Assembly (NCBI RefSeq): GCF_047511655.1
Contig: NC_133397.1
Span: forward strand, 16,889,501-16,953,500
Direction: 5' to 3'
Length of the DNA: 64,000 nucleotides
DNA from: Castor canadensis
Lineage: Eukaryota; Chordata; Mammalia; Rodentia; Castoridae
The notes under the pieces were generated by a model that saw nothing but the letters and a program-made list of their open reading frames with translations, did no database searches and was not told where the DNA came from. Position 1 is the first letter of the stretch. The number at the start of each line of letters is the position of its first letter. This document shows positions 1 to 12,586 of the stretch, in pieces. The translations under genes and the position numbers were made by a program.

Positions 1-550
1 TGGCAGCCTCCCCCCATTAACCACACCCAGAGGCTGAGGCAGACAGGCTGAGGGTTGAGGAGACACCTCTTCCCAGCATTCCATGGATCTGGTGCCTAGG
101 GCCAAACCATGGAGGCCTCAGGGCCTGGCATGGGCCCCCAGAGGAGCTGGCACAGAGAGGCGGGGGCAGTGGGGATGAACTCATCCTTTCCTCTCAGTCT
201 GCTCTGATCATAAAACCGTGGACGCTGAGCAAATGGCCCCAGGTGTGTGCTCTCCCAGTTTCACTGGGATAATAGTCAGGAACTGCAAGAGGCTGACCTG
301 GTTTCGATAGAGCAGCCCTGCTTTGGCACTACCAGGCTCTGCTGCCTATTCTTTCCCCTCCCTCCCCACTCCCTTCTGCAGGGGCTGGGCCTTCACTAAG
401 GCCTGGAAGATCAAAGAAGGTCTCAGAGATGCCTTTCCCAAAGAGAGGCCCTGTCAAGAGAGGCCCAGGATACCCGAGAGGGGCCTCCTCCCTGTTGACT
501 CCACAGTGATCCACAATCAGACCTGGCAGAACTCTCAGCATCTTCTCTAA
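1..550. other. Unique intergenic DNA, no gene seen
   Basis: GC-moderate sequence without a repeat family, splice-bounded coding frame or RNA gene that I recognise. Two overlapping frames of 70-75 codons on opposite strands (about 323-550) have no recognisable domain and look like chance. Confidence 0.5.
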
Positions 551-668
551 ACCTGCTTCATGTTACAGGTGGGGAAACTGAGACCAGAAAAGGAAGGGAG
601 CAGTTACAAAGCTAGCAACAGAACTGGGATCTCACTCTGATTTCTGGACCCCCAGTTCCATCATTGCC
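551..668 (+). repeat. MIR SINE fragment
   Basis: Contains the characteristic MIR stretch: a 'tacaggtggggaaactgag' type motif, then an accession-like run of agctagcaaca and an ...actgggatctcact... segment. MIRs are old tRNA-derived SINEs common to mammals. Boundaries are approximate. Confidence 0.7.
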
Positions 669-2852
669 CTTCTGCCTGTGCTGGAATAGCACAGAAGAAA
701 ACTGAGGCAGAGAGCTCCAGGAGGCTCTGGGCAGAGCAGGTATTTCCCCCCCTGGGAAGCCACAGGCTAAGGTATTGCTCCCCTAGGAGAGTTGAGAGAT
801 GGAAGAGTTTGGCCTTAAATAGACTGTAGATTAGTGACCGCAAGTCTTGGTGGAGTCATATCAACCTTCTACCTGAATTACCCTTCCCTTATCTGATATC
901 TTCTCTCTACCTGGAAAAAGCTCATCCCTCCTTTATGAAAAACAAAAAGCTATCCTTTAATGAGATACTATTTTTCCCTGGACCCAGTGTGGGAGATCCA
1001 GCTGGCCACACTTGGGTCACTGGCCTGGTATGCTCATGTCCCTTTCCTCTGCTTGCTTCCAGAACCTTCTGCAGGCTACCAAGGCAGGGCTATCCTGCTT
1101 TCCTGTGGGCCTGGTCTTTCTGCCCTCTGCCAGCTCTATTCCTGTCCCTTCTCTGCCTTTTCTGCCTCCGGAATGCCTGCACCTTCTGGCAGCCATTAGT
1201 TGTCATATTGGCTCCTCCATATTGAGAGCCACTCAAGAGTTGTCCTGGCAGCTGTGTTTTCTCCCCTTTCTTCTGTCCTCTCCCTGGAAAGCCTAGGATA
1301 CAGGTGTGGGACACTCTCTTAGTGTTTTAAAATAAATATACCTATTCATGGCAGCCATTTGTGCGTGTCATTAACTTACACTGAGCAGAGGAGAGGCCAG
1401 TTCAATCCAGATGAAGCCCAAAGGGAACTTACTGGGTCACTCACCTGAAAGGCCTGGACTGGTTCAGCTAGGTTTAGACCCTGCTGGATTCAGAATTGAG
1501 ACATAGACTTTCTAGATCTCTTTTCTCTCTCCCACACTCGCTCCCTGCCTTTTCTCTCTCTGTTCCTGTGCCTCAGTGTTCCTCTCTCCCTCTCCCTCCC
1601 TCTCCTGCCTTCCCTTTCTCCCTACTGTCTCTTTTGAGAGTACATCCTCATATGTTTATTTCCTCCCTTCTCCTTCAGCCAGAAAACAAAACAACTTATG
1701 CAAATGAATACCCTCCAATCCCCATCCCCTGCTGTCTGAGCAAGTCCAAGACTTTAAAACCACAATCTATCCTTTTTCCTATTATATTCAGTTATACATA
1801 TTTTACCTTTCTGCTACACTTGCCTCATGTCCTCACAATGCTAAGCCCAGGGACAAGCATAGGGTGACCTGAAAACCCAGCCCAGGAAGAATCATGAGAG
1901 GCAGGAATGGGGGAAGAGGGTCTGGAGAGGTCAAGTCTGGGAAGGGGCAGCAGGGAGGGTCCTTTGAGACTGTTAATTCTCCCTCCTGAAGGCCCTATCT
2001 TCTTCCACCCCAATGAGCATTCATCTAGGGGGCTGGGGCTGGGGCCAGGGGCTGCGACAGGGTCCTGGTCAGCATCAGCTAGTTGATGCCAATTAAGACC
2101 CAGGAATCCCTTGCCCCTAGCCCTAGGCTGGGATCAAAAGACCGTGGCTCTCAGAGGAGGGGTGTCCAGATCGTAAATCTGAAGGACTGGGCCTTACAGC
2201 TAATGAGCTGTCCTAGCTGGGACCAGAGCTGGGAACCAGGATCCTGTTTCATTGCGGGGGAGAGGGGGAAGCTAGCCTAAGATTGAGGGGCCCAAAGAGG
2301 GCCTAGACCCCAGAGTGCTCATCCCCCCACCATACCCCACCTGGTAAGCCTGAGCCCCTCTGTCCTCTAAATCCTCAGGTCACTGTCTCAGAGAGATATG
2401 AGGAGTCACTCTCTGTCCCCTGTGTTCCTGCCCTGAGGGGCCCAAAGAGCTGTTCCTGTGCCCATCATTGGCCTCTCAGGAATTTTAAACGCTAACATCT
2501 GGGTTCTGGAGGCTCCGGAAGAGCAAATGTCTTCACCTCCTTTGATTCCCGTCACACAGGGGGCTTTTTCAATTTTAATTTGAGGTGACCTCTGACCTGA
2601 GTTCCCATTCCCATAGATTCCAGGTATTTCCTGTGCCCTCCAATAACCTCCCAAACCAGGCCCCACCTGACCAGAGCCCTTGCTGGGCACTGCCTTCTCC
2701 ATCCCCCAACCACAGGCAAGCTGAGCTGGGAGCCCCCGGCCTCCCCCAGGAGCCAAAGATGCCTGCACACCCACCAAATTACACCCTGGGGCTCAGGCCA
2801 GCTCGGTGCACCCTCCAGACCAGGAACCACAGACACCTCCTCTGCTGAGATG
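669..2852. other. Unique intergenic DNA with a pyrimidine-rich patch
   Basis: No gene recognised. About 1509-1640 is strongly C/T-rich (ctctctccc blocks), which produces a Ser/Pro/Leu-rich 123-codon frame at 1496-1867 that I treat as compositional. An AATAAA occurs near 1331 with no supporting transcript structure. Other frames are short and overlap on both strands. Confidence 0.5.
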
Positions 2853-3159
2853 ATTTATTTATTTTTATTTTTGTCTGTACTGGAGTTTGAACTCAGGGCC
2901 TTGCACTTCCTAGGAAGGTTTTCTACCACTTGATCTACGCCCTCAGCACTTTTAAGCTTCAGTTACTTTCAGATGGAGGCTTGCATTTTGCCCAGACTAT
3001 GATCCTCCTACCTACTGCCTCCTTCACAGGCATATGCCACCACACCTGGTTTATTATTGGCTAGATGGGATCTAGCTAACTGGCCTCAAACAGAGATCCT
3101 CCTATTTTCTGCCTCCTGAGCAGCTGGGATTATAGATGTGAACCACTACACCCAGCCCA
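2853..3159 (-). mobile_element. Composite B1-like/ID-like SINE
   Basis: Read on the minus strand this starts with a 7SL/B1-like head (gtggttcacatctataatcccagc), continues through a second related segment (ggtgtggtggcatatgcctg) and ends with an ID-like tRNA module (aagtggtag...gagttcaaactccagtac) and an A/T-rich tail, seen on the plus strand as a T/A-rich run at 2853-2873. The three-part build recurs at 38998 and 41208, so it is one SINE family. It lies directly beside the 3' end of an L1. Confidence 0.8.
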
Positions 3160-3165
3160 CAGAAG

Positions 3166-4870
3166 ATTTTTTTTTACTTTATCATTTTTACATTTACTCA
3201 CATGTGTATACATTGTTTTGGTCACCTCCCCTCCACCCCCACCCCCGCCCTCCCAACTTCCAGGCAGAACCTCTTCCGTCCTCTTATTCTCCAATTTTGT
3301 TGAAGAGAAAACATAAGAGGTAATAAGAAAGACAGTGTTTTTGCTAGTTTGAGATGAAGATAGCTATACACAGAGATTCCTAGCCTTGCTTCCATGCACA
3401 TGTGTATTACACCCACATTGGTTCATCTCTGCCAGACCTCTTCACTAGTTCCTGGTCCCCTTCCCATTGTGGCCTCTACCAACTTAAGATTACTATATTT
3501 GGTCCTCTTTAGTGAGCACATCAACCACATTCGTTTTAGGTTTCCTTCCCTTTCCCTATTCCTCCCGTGCACATTCTACCCTCAGTGTGTGACCCATGTC
3601 CAATAATATTACTGCATTTGTTTTAAGACTATAATCCGCATATGAGGGAGAACATGCAGTTTTTGGTCTTCTGAGCCTGGCTAACTTCGCTTAAGATGAT
3701 GTTCTCCAGTTCCAACATTTACTTGCATATGATAAAATTTCATTTTTCTTTGTGGCTGAGTAAAATTCCATTGTGTATAAATACCACATTTTCTTGATCC
3801 ATTCATCAGTAGTGGGGCATCTTGGCTGTTTCCATAACTTGGCTACTGTGAATAGTGCCGCAATAAACATGGGTGTGCAGGTGCCTCTGGAGTAACCTGA
3901 GTCGCATTCCTTCGGGTATATCCCTATGAGTGGGATTGCTGGATCATATGCCAGATCTATGTTTAGATTTTTAAGAAGCCTCCATGTTGTTTTCCAGAGT
4001 GGTCATATTAGCTTACATTCCCACCAGCAGTGTGTGAGGGTTCCTTTATCCCTGCATCCTTGCTAGCATTTGTTGTTGATGATGTTCTCGATGGTAGCTT
4101 TTTCTAACAGGAGTGAGGTGGGATCTTAGTGTGGTTTTGATTTGCATTTCCTTTATGGCCAGGGATGGTGAGCATTTTTTCATGTGTTTTTTGGCCATTT
4201 GGATTTCTTCTTTTGAAAAAGTTCTGTTTAGTTTGGTTGCCCACTTCTTTTTTGGTTCATTGATTTTGGGAGAGTTTAGTTTTTTGAGCTTCCTGTATAT
4301 TCTGATTATCAGTCCCTTGTCTGATGTGTAGCTAGCAAATATTTTCTCCCACTCTGTGGGTGGTCTCTTCAATTTAGAGACCATTTCTTTTGTTGCACAG
4401 AAGCTTCTTAATTTCATGTAGTCCCATTTGTCTGTCCTTTCTCTTAGTTGCTGGGCTGCTGGAATTCTGCTGAGGAAGTCCTTGCCTATGCCAATTGTTT
4501 CCAGAGTACTCCCTGCTCTTTCCTGTACTAACTGCAAGGTTTTGGGTCTGATATTAAGGTCCTTAATCCACTTTGAGTTGATACTAGTACAGGTGACAGG
4601 CTTGGATCTAGTTTCAGCTTTCAGCAGGCAGATCCACTTTTCCCAGAAACGTTTGTTCAAGAGGCTATGTTTTCTCCAGCATATGTTTTTAGTACCTTAT
4701 CAAAAATAAGGTGGGTGTAGTGTAGCTGTGATCCATATCCAGGTCCGCTATTCTGTTCCACTGGTCTTCACATCTGTTTTTTTTTTGCCAGTACCATGCT
4801 GTTTTTATTGCTATGGCTCTGTAGTATAGTTTGAAGTCAGGTATTGTGATACCTTCAGCATTGCTCTTTT
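3166..4870 (-). mobile_element. 5'-truncated L1 retrotransposon
   Basis: Minus-strand L1. A T-run at about 3167-3175 is the reverse of its poly(A) tail, followed by a C-rich block (about 3225-3252, G-rich on the sense strand) typical of the L1 3' UTR, then ORF2 C-terminal sequence from about 3.7 to 4.87 kb. The copy starts abruptly near 4870 inside ORF2, so the endonuclease and most of the reverse transcriptase are absent. This is the usual result of incomplete target-primed reverse transcription. I could not find a convincing target duplication, and the copy looks more diverged than the L1 at 19.15-21.53 kb. Confidence 0.9.
4046..4660 (-). pseudogene. L1 ORF2 C-terminal fragment (dead)
   Basis: A 204-codon open frame encoding part of the L1 ORF2 protein downstream of the reverse transcriptase core. 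Recognisable blocks include [39 protein letters not shown] and [16 protein letters not shown], all in the order expected for ORF2. The first codon is TTG, and the frame simply continues from upstream L1 sequence, so this is not a true start. It ends just before the cysteine motif, where the frame is broken. No endonuclease or catalytic RT motif is present, so it cannot mobilise anything. It is non-functional retrotransposon coding sequence, not a host gene. Confidence 0.9.
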
Positions 4871-4889
4871 AAGACAATAGTAATAGACC

Positions 4890-5065
4890 TTTGGATGGAG
4901 CACCACTTTGTATCACAGAATCTGATGATTCAAGAACAATAGCTGCCAATGTACAGATGAGGAAGCTGACCCTGGAGAAGAAGAGGTATATCAAGGGCAG
5001 GCAGCTAGTAGTGCCTGAGCCAGAACCATAAACAAAGCTTGTCAGCATGAGCCTGGTGACCTCCA
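4890..5065 (+). repeat. MIR-like ancient repeat
   Basis: Contains 'gtacagatgaggaagctgac' followed by a 'ggcaggcagctagtagtgcc...gagccagaacc' arrangement, which matches the MIR order (gatgaggaaactgag ... cagctagtaag ... gagccgggattc). Strongly diverged. Confidence 0.5.
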
Positions 5066-6462
5066 GAGAAACACAAGCCAATGACATTTGGTGCTGGGGT
5101 CGCTGGTGTGTGGATAACTTTGCACCTGGATCGTGAGCCTCAGTTTGGCCTGCCCATCTCAGTATAGAGATAAGCACTACAAAGGCACCAAGAGTATTAG
5201 CAAAAGCCACAGAAGACAGAGAAGTAACAAGTAGTGGGGGGATGAGAAGAGTCCATCAGACCCTCAGCTTCATCCATCTTCCTTTCCAAAGTAGCTTTGG
5301 GATAACATTGACTGGGTCCCTCACTGGGTGTCCAGCACTGTGCTAAGCTGGGCTGTCCAGGGGTTACAGAAGCAAGCATGTTCTGGTCCCTGTCTCTGAG
5401 GCACTTAGAGGCAAGCAGAAGAGCAGGGATGCATGTGACAGGCCACCCCAGGACTGAGACCCAAAGCCAAGGAGTCGGGGTGGGATAAGGCTGGGCAGGC
5501 TTTGTGTACTGGGGCCCTCCCAGCAAAGTCTGGATGTATAAAGGCCTCGCATAAGTCATATACCCACATGGCACTGGGCCAGAGCATGGCAGCCATCACT
5601 TCAGAGTGACCACTCCCAGTGAGTGCCCATGGTTCTCCAGAGACCAGATCTCAAGATCCAGGCAAGAAACACAGGGTGGTCCATCAGCGCCTTCTCCTGG
5701 CCCTAGGCACCACTGGATAGCCTCCCTGGTCCAGACCCCCAGACCTACCAGCTCCACCCTTCTGGCCAATGGCCCAACCACATGACTTCACAGTAAAGCT
5801 TTCCCCCTCCACCTATCATGTGTGACTCACACTGAACTCCCAGCCCAGCTCACCACAGTGACATCAACTTCACCTCCTTCTCTTCCCCCAGAAAACTACT
5901 CTTTCTTCTGATCCATCATGATCTTGGGGGAAGGTAGAGGACATCTAGGCCACCTACATAAGGGGAAACTGAAACCCCAAGAGAGGCAAGAGTTTCTTCT
6001 AGGTCAGAGGCTGGGATTCCTTTAGAACTTGGCCCTTTGACTTAAAGAGGCTAATGGGGGCTCAACTGGGGCTGATCACTGTTCTGCCAGTCACTAAGCT
6101 CTTCCTCCTTACACCTGCCCTTCAGGGCCCCTGAAATTAAGGTCCAAACTCCTGGGGGTCCATGGCTACACCTAAGCAACTCAAGCACCAGGAGTCACAG
6201 GAGGTCTAAGGATTGCCCCAGCCCCTCCCACTGCCCAAAGTGGTAAGGGACCAGTTCTTCCTTGAAGAGATCTGTTGATTTGAAGAAAGTCAAGAACAGA
6301 AAAGAAGGAGCAGGTGTAAAATCCAGCCAGGGCTACAGCTTTGCAGAGGCCTGGAGAGGTCATCAGTAAGGGAAGGCCTGTGGTACCTCGTTGCTGACAA
6401 GTATCTGAGTGCTTGCTGGTTCTCATGGAATGCCTTGGGTTTCAGGAATAAGAATACACCAC
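5066..6462. other. Mostly unique DNA with faint ancient repeats
   Basis: No gene recognised. About 5310-5420 (gtccagcactgtgctaagc) resembles the start of a common old mammalian repeat also seen at 22.7 kb. About 5930-6030 (ggggaaactgaaacccc) resembles MIR. The 125-, 111- and 81-codon minus-strand frames here have no domains I recognise and overlap one another in different frames. Confidence 0.45.
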
Positions 6463-6614
6463 AGCAGGGGGTCTCAAAGTGTGACTGCACCTGGGAACTT
6501 GTCAGAGGTACAAAATGCAAATGCTCAGCTCCACCCCAGTCCTGCTGAATCAGACACTTTGGGTGGAGCCCTGAGAACCCTACCAATGATTCTAATGCAC
6601 ACACAAATTTGAAG
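6463..6614 (+). mobile_element. MER5A-like hAT DNA transposon remnant
   Basis: Starts ggggtctcaaagtgtga, then cacctgggaacttgtcagag, gctgaatcagacactttggg, and ends attctaatgcacacacaaatttga. This is the order of the short non-autonomous MER5A (hAT-Charlie) element. It is non-coding. Confidence 0.75.
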
Positions 6615-6824
6615 GATGCGGCCATAAAGGACAGCCAAGGTGATTAGGAAGTCTTCTTCCTGGTTAGCCTCTGCCAGTCCTGGCCCCTAGGGGTGTTCTG
6701 ATGCTGCCACAGGCCTAACCTGCTTGCCCAGGTTGGGATCCTCTCCAGGAGGATGTTGCAGAGACACCAAGAACAAATCTCATGGCCAGAGAGGAGCTTT
6801 GAAGGCATGGGCAGCCCCAAAGTC

Positions 6825-6872
6825 TCACACACACACACGCACACGCACACACGCACACACGCATGCGTGTGC
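6825..6872. repeat. (CA)n with CG interruptions
   Basis: Alternating purine-pyrimidine run of CA with interspersed CG steps ending in the perfect palindrome gcacacgcatgcgtgtgc. Pure alternation with CG steps is favourable to left-handed DNA. It makes artificial Thr/His-rich and Val/Cys-rich frames on both strands. Confidence 0.95.
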
Positions 6873-7929
6873 ATTTGCCTGCAACATTTCCTCACCCTAC
6901 ACAAGTGGGATTCTGCCTCAGTTTCCCTGCCTCACACTCCAGGTCACCCTTAGTCTTAGACCTCAGCCCACTTATCTGAGCCCTATTATCATACCATGGT
7001 ATCAGACCTCTGACCTCCTCACAGGGGTCCCATATCCTCCTTCTGAACCTTAGCTGCTAGCTGAGGTCATTTGTGGGAAACCATCCAAAACTGTGCTGCC
7101 ACTGCCCCAGTCTCCCATGTACATGTATTCAGGCTGTCTACCAAACAAGGGCAGCCGGCTGAAGGAAAAAATGGAGGAATGAAATCCAGCTCACATTCCA
7201 CTCACCACATCCCCAGTGCCAAAAGGCATTCATTCAGCATGGCACCTTTTTCAAATTTGCACATATACGTTCTATGAGCTAGTACTCTATAATTTGGACC
7301 TCTCCCTACCTCCCTGAGTCTACACTGACTGGACCTTTCCTATCCCCTTGTGTCTATACAGAGTGAGACCTACCCTCATAGAAGACCTAACTGTCTTCTC
7401 TCCTTGGAGCCTCTTGGATGAGTCAGGTGTCCCACCTTTTCTCTCCTTATTCTTTATCTGCATGGACATTCCTGCCCTCCTTCTGATGACATCAGTAAGC
7501 AAAACCATCTTTGTTGGCTGAAGTTTGAATTCATTTCATTACAGCATCTCCTCATACATCTATTTAGGGATATCCCTTCCATGCTGCTGGAAAGGCCTCC
7601 CTTATATGATCTGCCTGATGCTTGATCACTTGAGACCTGTGCATTTTAGAGGCCTGGAGCTCCTCTGCCCCAGAGCAGGTCCTCAGGGACTTGGAGACCT
7701 CACCCCCACCTGGATCTTCTCAGCTCCTTTAACTTTTAGTCCATTTGTGGCTCTGTCTCTTCCATCCTGCAGCTTAAGCTGGCTTTGTAGTTGATTTTTT
7801 CCAGACAACTGAATGCACCTCAGAAGGCACCTAGTTTTTCTATTTTAATTATTTGAGATTTTAAAAAAAATCTTTCCAAAACATAATATATTCCTCTTCC
7901 CTTCCTGGAGTAAGTGAAAACAGACATGG
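6873..7929. other. Unique intergenic DNA
   Basis: No gene recognised. Parts between about 7400 and 7700 faintly recall the body of L2 but are too decayed for me to assign. Confidence 0.45.
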
Positions 7930-8125
7930 CCTTTTCTTGGGGCCTCTAGAACCCAATTATTTTTTGAGCCACAGTAAAGTGGTTTTAATAACTCAAGTAA
8001 TTACATAATTGCTGTAGGAAAAAATAGAAAATACAGATAAATAAAAAGAAAAGAATAGCATCACCAAGATCTTATAGCCAGAGGTGATGACTAATAACTT
8101 TTTTGTTGTATAACCTTCAGGACTT
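7930..8125. repeat. Ancient interspersed repeat, family not named
   Basis: A-rich sequence (gaaaatacagataaataaaaag ... tagccagaggtgatgactaataac ... tataaccttcaggac) with the look of a widespread old mammalian repeat that I know by pattern but cannot name with confidence. Confidence 0.35.
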
Positions 8126-10569
8126 TTTTCTAAACAAAAAGGTGTCCCCAGTTTAGGCCATAAATTCAACCTTATTTATTTAATGATTGCTTGGGCTACC
8201 ATATGCCCATATTAGCAGACAGTCTCATTCCTTTTACTCATTATTCCCTGCCCACCCCCAGGAAATTGGGGGCACATTTGGCTCTAACAATAATTTTGAT
8301 TGCAAGTGGCAATCAGAGGGAAACTGGAAAACTCAGAGGTCCCCCTTCTCCTTGCCCTGGTACAGCCCTGATGTCTATAGAAAATGGTCTTACGTAGTCT
8401 GCTGAGCCCCAGCTTTGCTGGTCCTGACCCTCACCTGCTCCACACAGGTGTTCTAGCCCTAGGCTTCAAGGTCACTATTCTTGAAGTTTACATTTCCAAG
8501 TTTGCCACATCCCCAGAAAGAGAGTGGCCATGGTTGAATAAGCCAAATTCAAGAGGGCTTTGATCCTGAGCCGCACTCCATGTCCCAGGCACATGGAGAT
8601 GTCACCAGGTCACTGATTCTGACCTCTTTTCTTTCTAGTGGCAACCAGTTGAGGCTCTTCATCTCCACCTTCATGGGAGGAATTCCAACTTTAATATGGC
8701 AGGTGCTTTTGTCTCCATCCTACCTCCCCAGGTATTCCTTGGTCCCAAGCAAACCATCTCCCTGCTCCTCCATGATGAGACCTAGATGCCACCCAGGCCC
8801 TGCCCCACCAGCCTAACTTGTAAATAGCCAAGAGGGCAATCAAGTGACACATCCCTGAACAAAGAAGGTCTATTCTTAGCAGTTACCTGAAGATGGAATT
8901 GATGGCAACTTTCATTAAAAAGAAAGGAAAGTTCTGACTTTCCCATCTACCTGGGAACAGTGACTGGTAGTTTGTCCATTCTTCAGATGAAGACATTGAA
9001 CTCGTCTGCTTACTTCTTGAGAGACAGAAGCACCAGCCTCCAGCACTGAAAATTTCATCATAAAGCAGTGTTCTGGCTGCACTGGGAGTGCCCCTCTTGC
9101 TAGGAGGACCTGGGCTTCCCCCAGTCCTCATTCTCAGTCCCTATTCCCATGTAGACTAGAGGTGACCTGGCTGAGTACTACCTCCTGGGTGCCATGCACA
9201 ACCATGACTCAGGCAGCAGGAGCTGGGCCAGAACAGTCCGTGAGGTTAGGGCCTTCCTTGGCCACCAAGAACACAAGGGGTGGGTAGTTTGGTATGCATT
9301 TAGGTGTTGGTGTTATGAAATTGTGCGAGACAATTAAATATAGTCTCCTAGATGGACAGGAAAGGGAGTGAAGGGGTCACTGGGATTAGGAGCTGGCTGT
9401 TTTTACCTCCAGCGTCTTTCTTTTCCTAATCCTATCCCACTCCAAAAATGGGGAACAAGAGTTTTTACCTTGGAGTGTGCCTCTGTGACCAATGCATTCT
9501 GCTAGTTGGGGGTGAGAGGAGCATCTGCATCTTCCCTTCTACCACTCCAGCCCCAAGGCCAACACTTTCAGTGCAGAGGGTCAGAGAAAATGAGAGGCAA
9601 GTGCCATCAACTCTGTGGGCAGACCTACTTGGTGACACCAGCAAGGTCCCAGCCCCTGGAGAAAGGAGCACCCATGCCTGGAAGCTGGCCCATGTGCTCA
9701 TAACTGTACAGTACACACCCAGTTAGGAGACACCATCTCACCTGACAAACTCTGAGAGGCGAGAGATAAAGGAAAGAAAACTCCAGGACAGCAGAAGCTC
9801 TCAACCACTCAAAACCTGGAGGAAAAGCAAGAGGTCTGGGTCTCCTCAAAAGGTTGAAACTCTCAGGGAGGTGGCCTAGATTTAGGCCAGGGGAGTCATG
9901 GTCTAGGGTAATGGTAGCAAGGCTCAAGAGATGTTCTCCCTTGGAGTCTCTGGCCACCTGTAGTTTCCACGATTTACAGATAAGCAGGGGACACTTTCCA
10001 TGCAGTCACTGTCAGGGACCTCCCAAAGTGAGCAGCCTAGACCACTGGGGAAGTCCCTGGTGCCCCACTTCTTACCTTGGGATATTCTAGAATTTTCATG
10101 TCAGAGAAGGCAACAGTGACAGGAGCAATAGACTTGTCTTGAAGCAGTCACTGTCTAGCAGGCACACCTCTTTACTTAAGCTGAAGTTATATTCAGAGTA
10201 GCCTTTGGAGAGTCCTTCTCGTTCTCACACTTTCTCTGCCTTCTCATTTCCCCAGCTCAGCCCTGCCCCCACTCCTGTTCTTTCCCACCTCTAATTGTGT
10301 TAGATGTCTGTGGTCTGTTCCAGAACCTTCAGGCGCTCCTACTCATGATGAGGCAAAGTGCCAATCCTATACTTAGGTTTTCCGTAGGTAGGTTGATCAT
10401 ACAGCCACTTTTCTGGAGCTACCTGGTTTATACCTGGGATCCTAGCATAGTAATTAATAGCACCAGCTCCATGCAAAAGCCATCCCAATTTGGCCAACCT
10501 GTATGCAGTCCCCTCCCAGCCTGATGCTCCAGGCTGATGTCCGCCTGTCCCTCCCATCCTCTGAGTCAG
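8126..10569. other. Unique intergenic DNA, no gene seen
   Basis: About 2.4 kb with no interspersed repeat that I recognise. Several 60-110 codon frames occur on both strands (for example 9625-9957 minus and 9448-9726 plus), overlapping in conflicting frames, with no domain, signal peptide or family resemblance I can support. Confidence 0.5.
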
Positions 10570-10746
10570 TGGATCTGATGTTTCGCTCATCATGAGAATC
10601 ACTTGGGGAGCTTTGAATAAACACTGCCATCTAGGCTTCCCCCCAAACAAGCAAGTTAAAAAACAGAACCTTTAGGGGTGGGGCTCCAACTTTGGTATTT
10701 TTTTCAGTCCCCGGGTGACTCTGATGATTAACCAGGGCTGAGAAGA
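10570..10746 (+). mobile_element. MER5/Charlie-like hAT remnant
   Basis: Carries the hallmark 'catcatgagaatcacttgggg', then 'ggggtggggctccaactttgg' and 'ccgggtgactctgatgatta'. These are typical of short hAT-Charlie derived elements of mammals. Exact subfamily uncertain. Confidence 0.6.
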
Positions 10747-11361
10747 TTCACCTAAGTATAACAGGTGTCCTGGAACTCTGTTCCTAAGCTCATGTCACGT
10801 ATTTCGATCCCTGAGTCTCCTGGTAACTTGTTCCCTGTTGTCTATCACTCATTGGAGCCCACTCAAGCTGCCAAGTTCAGTTCCAATGTGGCCCCTCCTT
10901 CCCCTTTGTAGACCCCTGAACTGGAAGGGGTCTCTCTCCCCTCCACTCACCACTGCCCTCTCCCCCCACTGCCTCCCTATGTCATCTGCTACCTGGAGCC
11001 ACGATTGCTTCCTCATAGTCAGTGAATGCTGTGAGGAGGAGCATATCGGATTCATCCCTAGCAACCCCAGGGCCCAGGCTCAACTTGCACTAAAGGCCAC
11101 ACCTGGGTGACTGTCACTGTTGATCCTGAATTGGGCAGCACTACCCACCACCACACTGGGCACCAACACATGCTGCCCCTCCTGTGTGTGTGCAGCCATT
11201 CATTGATTCGCCCACCCATTCATTCAGCTTTCTACTACATTCTGTGTTCTCCATTCCCTGCTGGTCCCTTGTACTGCTGGGGAGCTATCTTTGACTGGCT
11301 CATCCCTGGAAAGTCCATCTTTCATATAAATCATGCCCAGTAAGTACTGATTGATAACCAG

Positions 11362-11758
11362 CTGTTGAATGGATAAACAAAAAGTAGTCATCCCTGGAAT
11401 GGAATATTAGTCAGCCACAAAAAGGAAATGAAGTACTGATACCTTGAAAATATTATGCCAAGTGAAAGAAGCCAGACATAAAAGGCCATAATTGTATGAT
11501 ATTTGTATGGAATATCCAGCATAGGCAAATCAATAGAGACAGAAATTAGAATAGTGGCTACCAACAGCTAGGTGAGAGGGGGAAGGCAAGTAACTGCTAG
11601 TAGGTAGGAGGTTTCTTTTGGGGAGGATAGCAATGTTGCAGAATTGGATAGTGGTGATGATGGTTGCACAACCTTGTGACAATACTAAAACCATTTAGTT
11701 GAACACTTTGAAAGGGTGAATTTTATGACATTTGAATTATATCATAATTAAAAAGAAA
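11362..11758 (+). mobile_element. Ancient L1M 3' end
   Basis: Sense-strand L1M 3' region: tgaatggataaacaaaaag, ggaatattagtcagccac, agtgaaagaagccagacat, then a 3' UTR ending with gggtgaattttatgac..ttgaattatatcataatt. Only the end of ORF2 plus the 3' UTR is left. Diverged, and older than the L1 copies with readable target duplications. Confidence 0.85.
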
Positions 11759-11835
11759 TATTGGTTGATGGAATTTTTTCCCTTCCATACTGTGTTCTCA
11801 AATGTTAAGCTTTACTTTCTTATTCACAGTAAAAA

Positions 11836-11992
11836 AAAAGAAACCTGGAACACTTGTTGAAAGGGCAGGTTCCTGGGCCTCTCTTTGTCCCTTCAGATTC
11901 AGCAGACTGGTGTGGAACCCAGGAATCTGCATTTGGTTGAAGTACAGCTTCCTTATTGCCCCAAGGCTTGGGTCAAAGAATTTCTGAGCAAA
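11836..11992 (+). mobile_element. hAT-Charlie-like short element
   Basis: Contains gaacacttgttgaaaggg, gttcctgggcc, gattcagcagactggtg and aggaatctgcatttgg, in the order found in MER58/MER33-like non-autonomous Charlie elements. Subfamily not certain. Confidence 0.55.
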
Positions 11993-12543
11993 CCTCAGAA
12001 CCTCAGAAGACAAATAAAATTCCTTAACCTATTATTTCAGGAAAAAAGCTGAAGATTTCAAACACAACCAAAACTTTGTTTTTAGTCTGCTTCTTATTAA
12101 AAACAGACTGGGTCCTAAAGAAGCCCCATCAGGAGTAGGTAATGAAGTAATCATGACCATAATAACAGAACAGAATGGAAAAAAACTGCCTGGCCTGCAG
12201 CAAACCACAAAAAAATGTCTTCTGCCTCCAGTGCTCAACTGAGCCATTCAGATGAAAATACCCCACCAGCCACAAGGAGAGCTTAATTTGGGGAAGGGGC
12301 TACACATTAGGAAACCGCAGCTCATTGCCCCCTGCGTAAATACATACTTGCAGAGATGGACTCCTACACACCCCAAACTCTAAGCTTTGGTATGCACTCC
12401 ATGATTAGGGCTTTCTTTGGGGTTACAAGGAAGCAGAGTTGTAAATTGGTATTAGAATGTGATCAAAAGGAATGTCTGCATGCAATTATTTTGTCTTGAG
12501 ACCAGCACTCAAAGGCACCAGCTTTAAAGTGCTGATGTGGTGG

Positions 12544-12544
<1 letters not shown>
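11993..12544. other. Unique intergenic DNA
   Basis: No gene or repeat recognised. An AATAAA at about 12013 is isolated. Confidence 0.45.

Positions 12545-12584
<40 letters not shown>
12545..12584. repeat. (CA)20 microsatellite
   Basis: Twenty uninterrupted CA units, flanked by tggg and tgactttgg. Pure dinucleotide tracts of this length are usually length-polymorphic. Confidence 0.98.
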
Positions 12585-12586
<2 letters not shown>
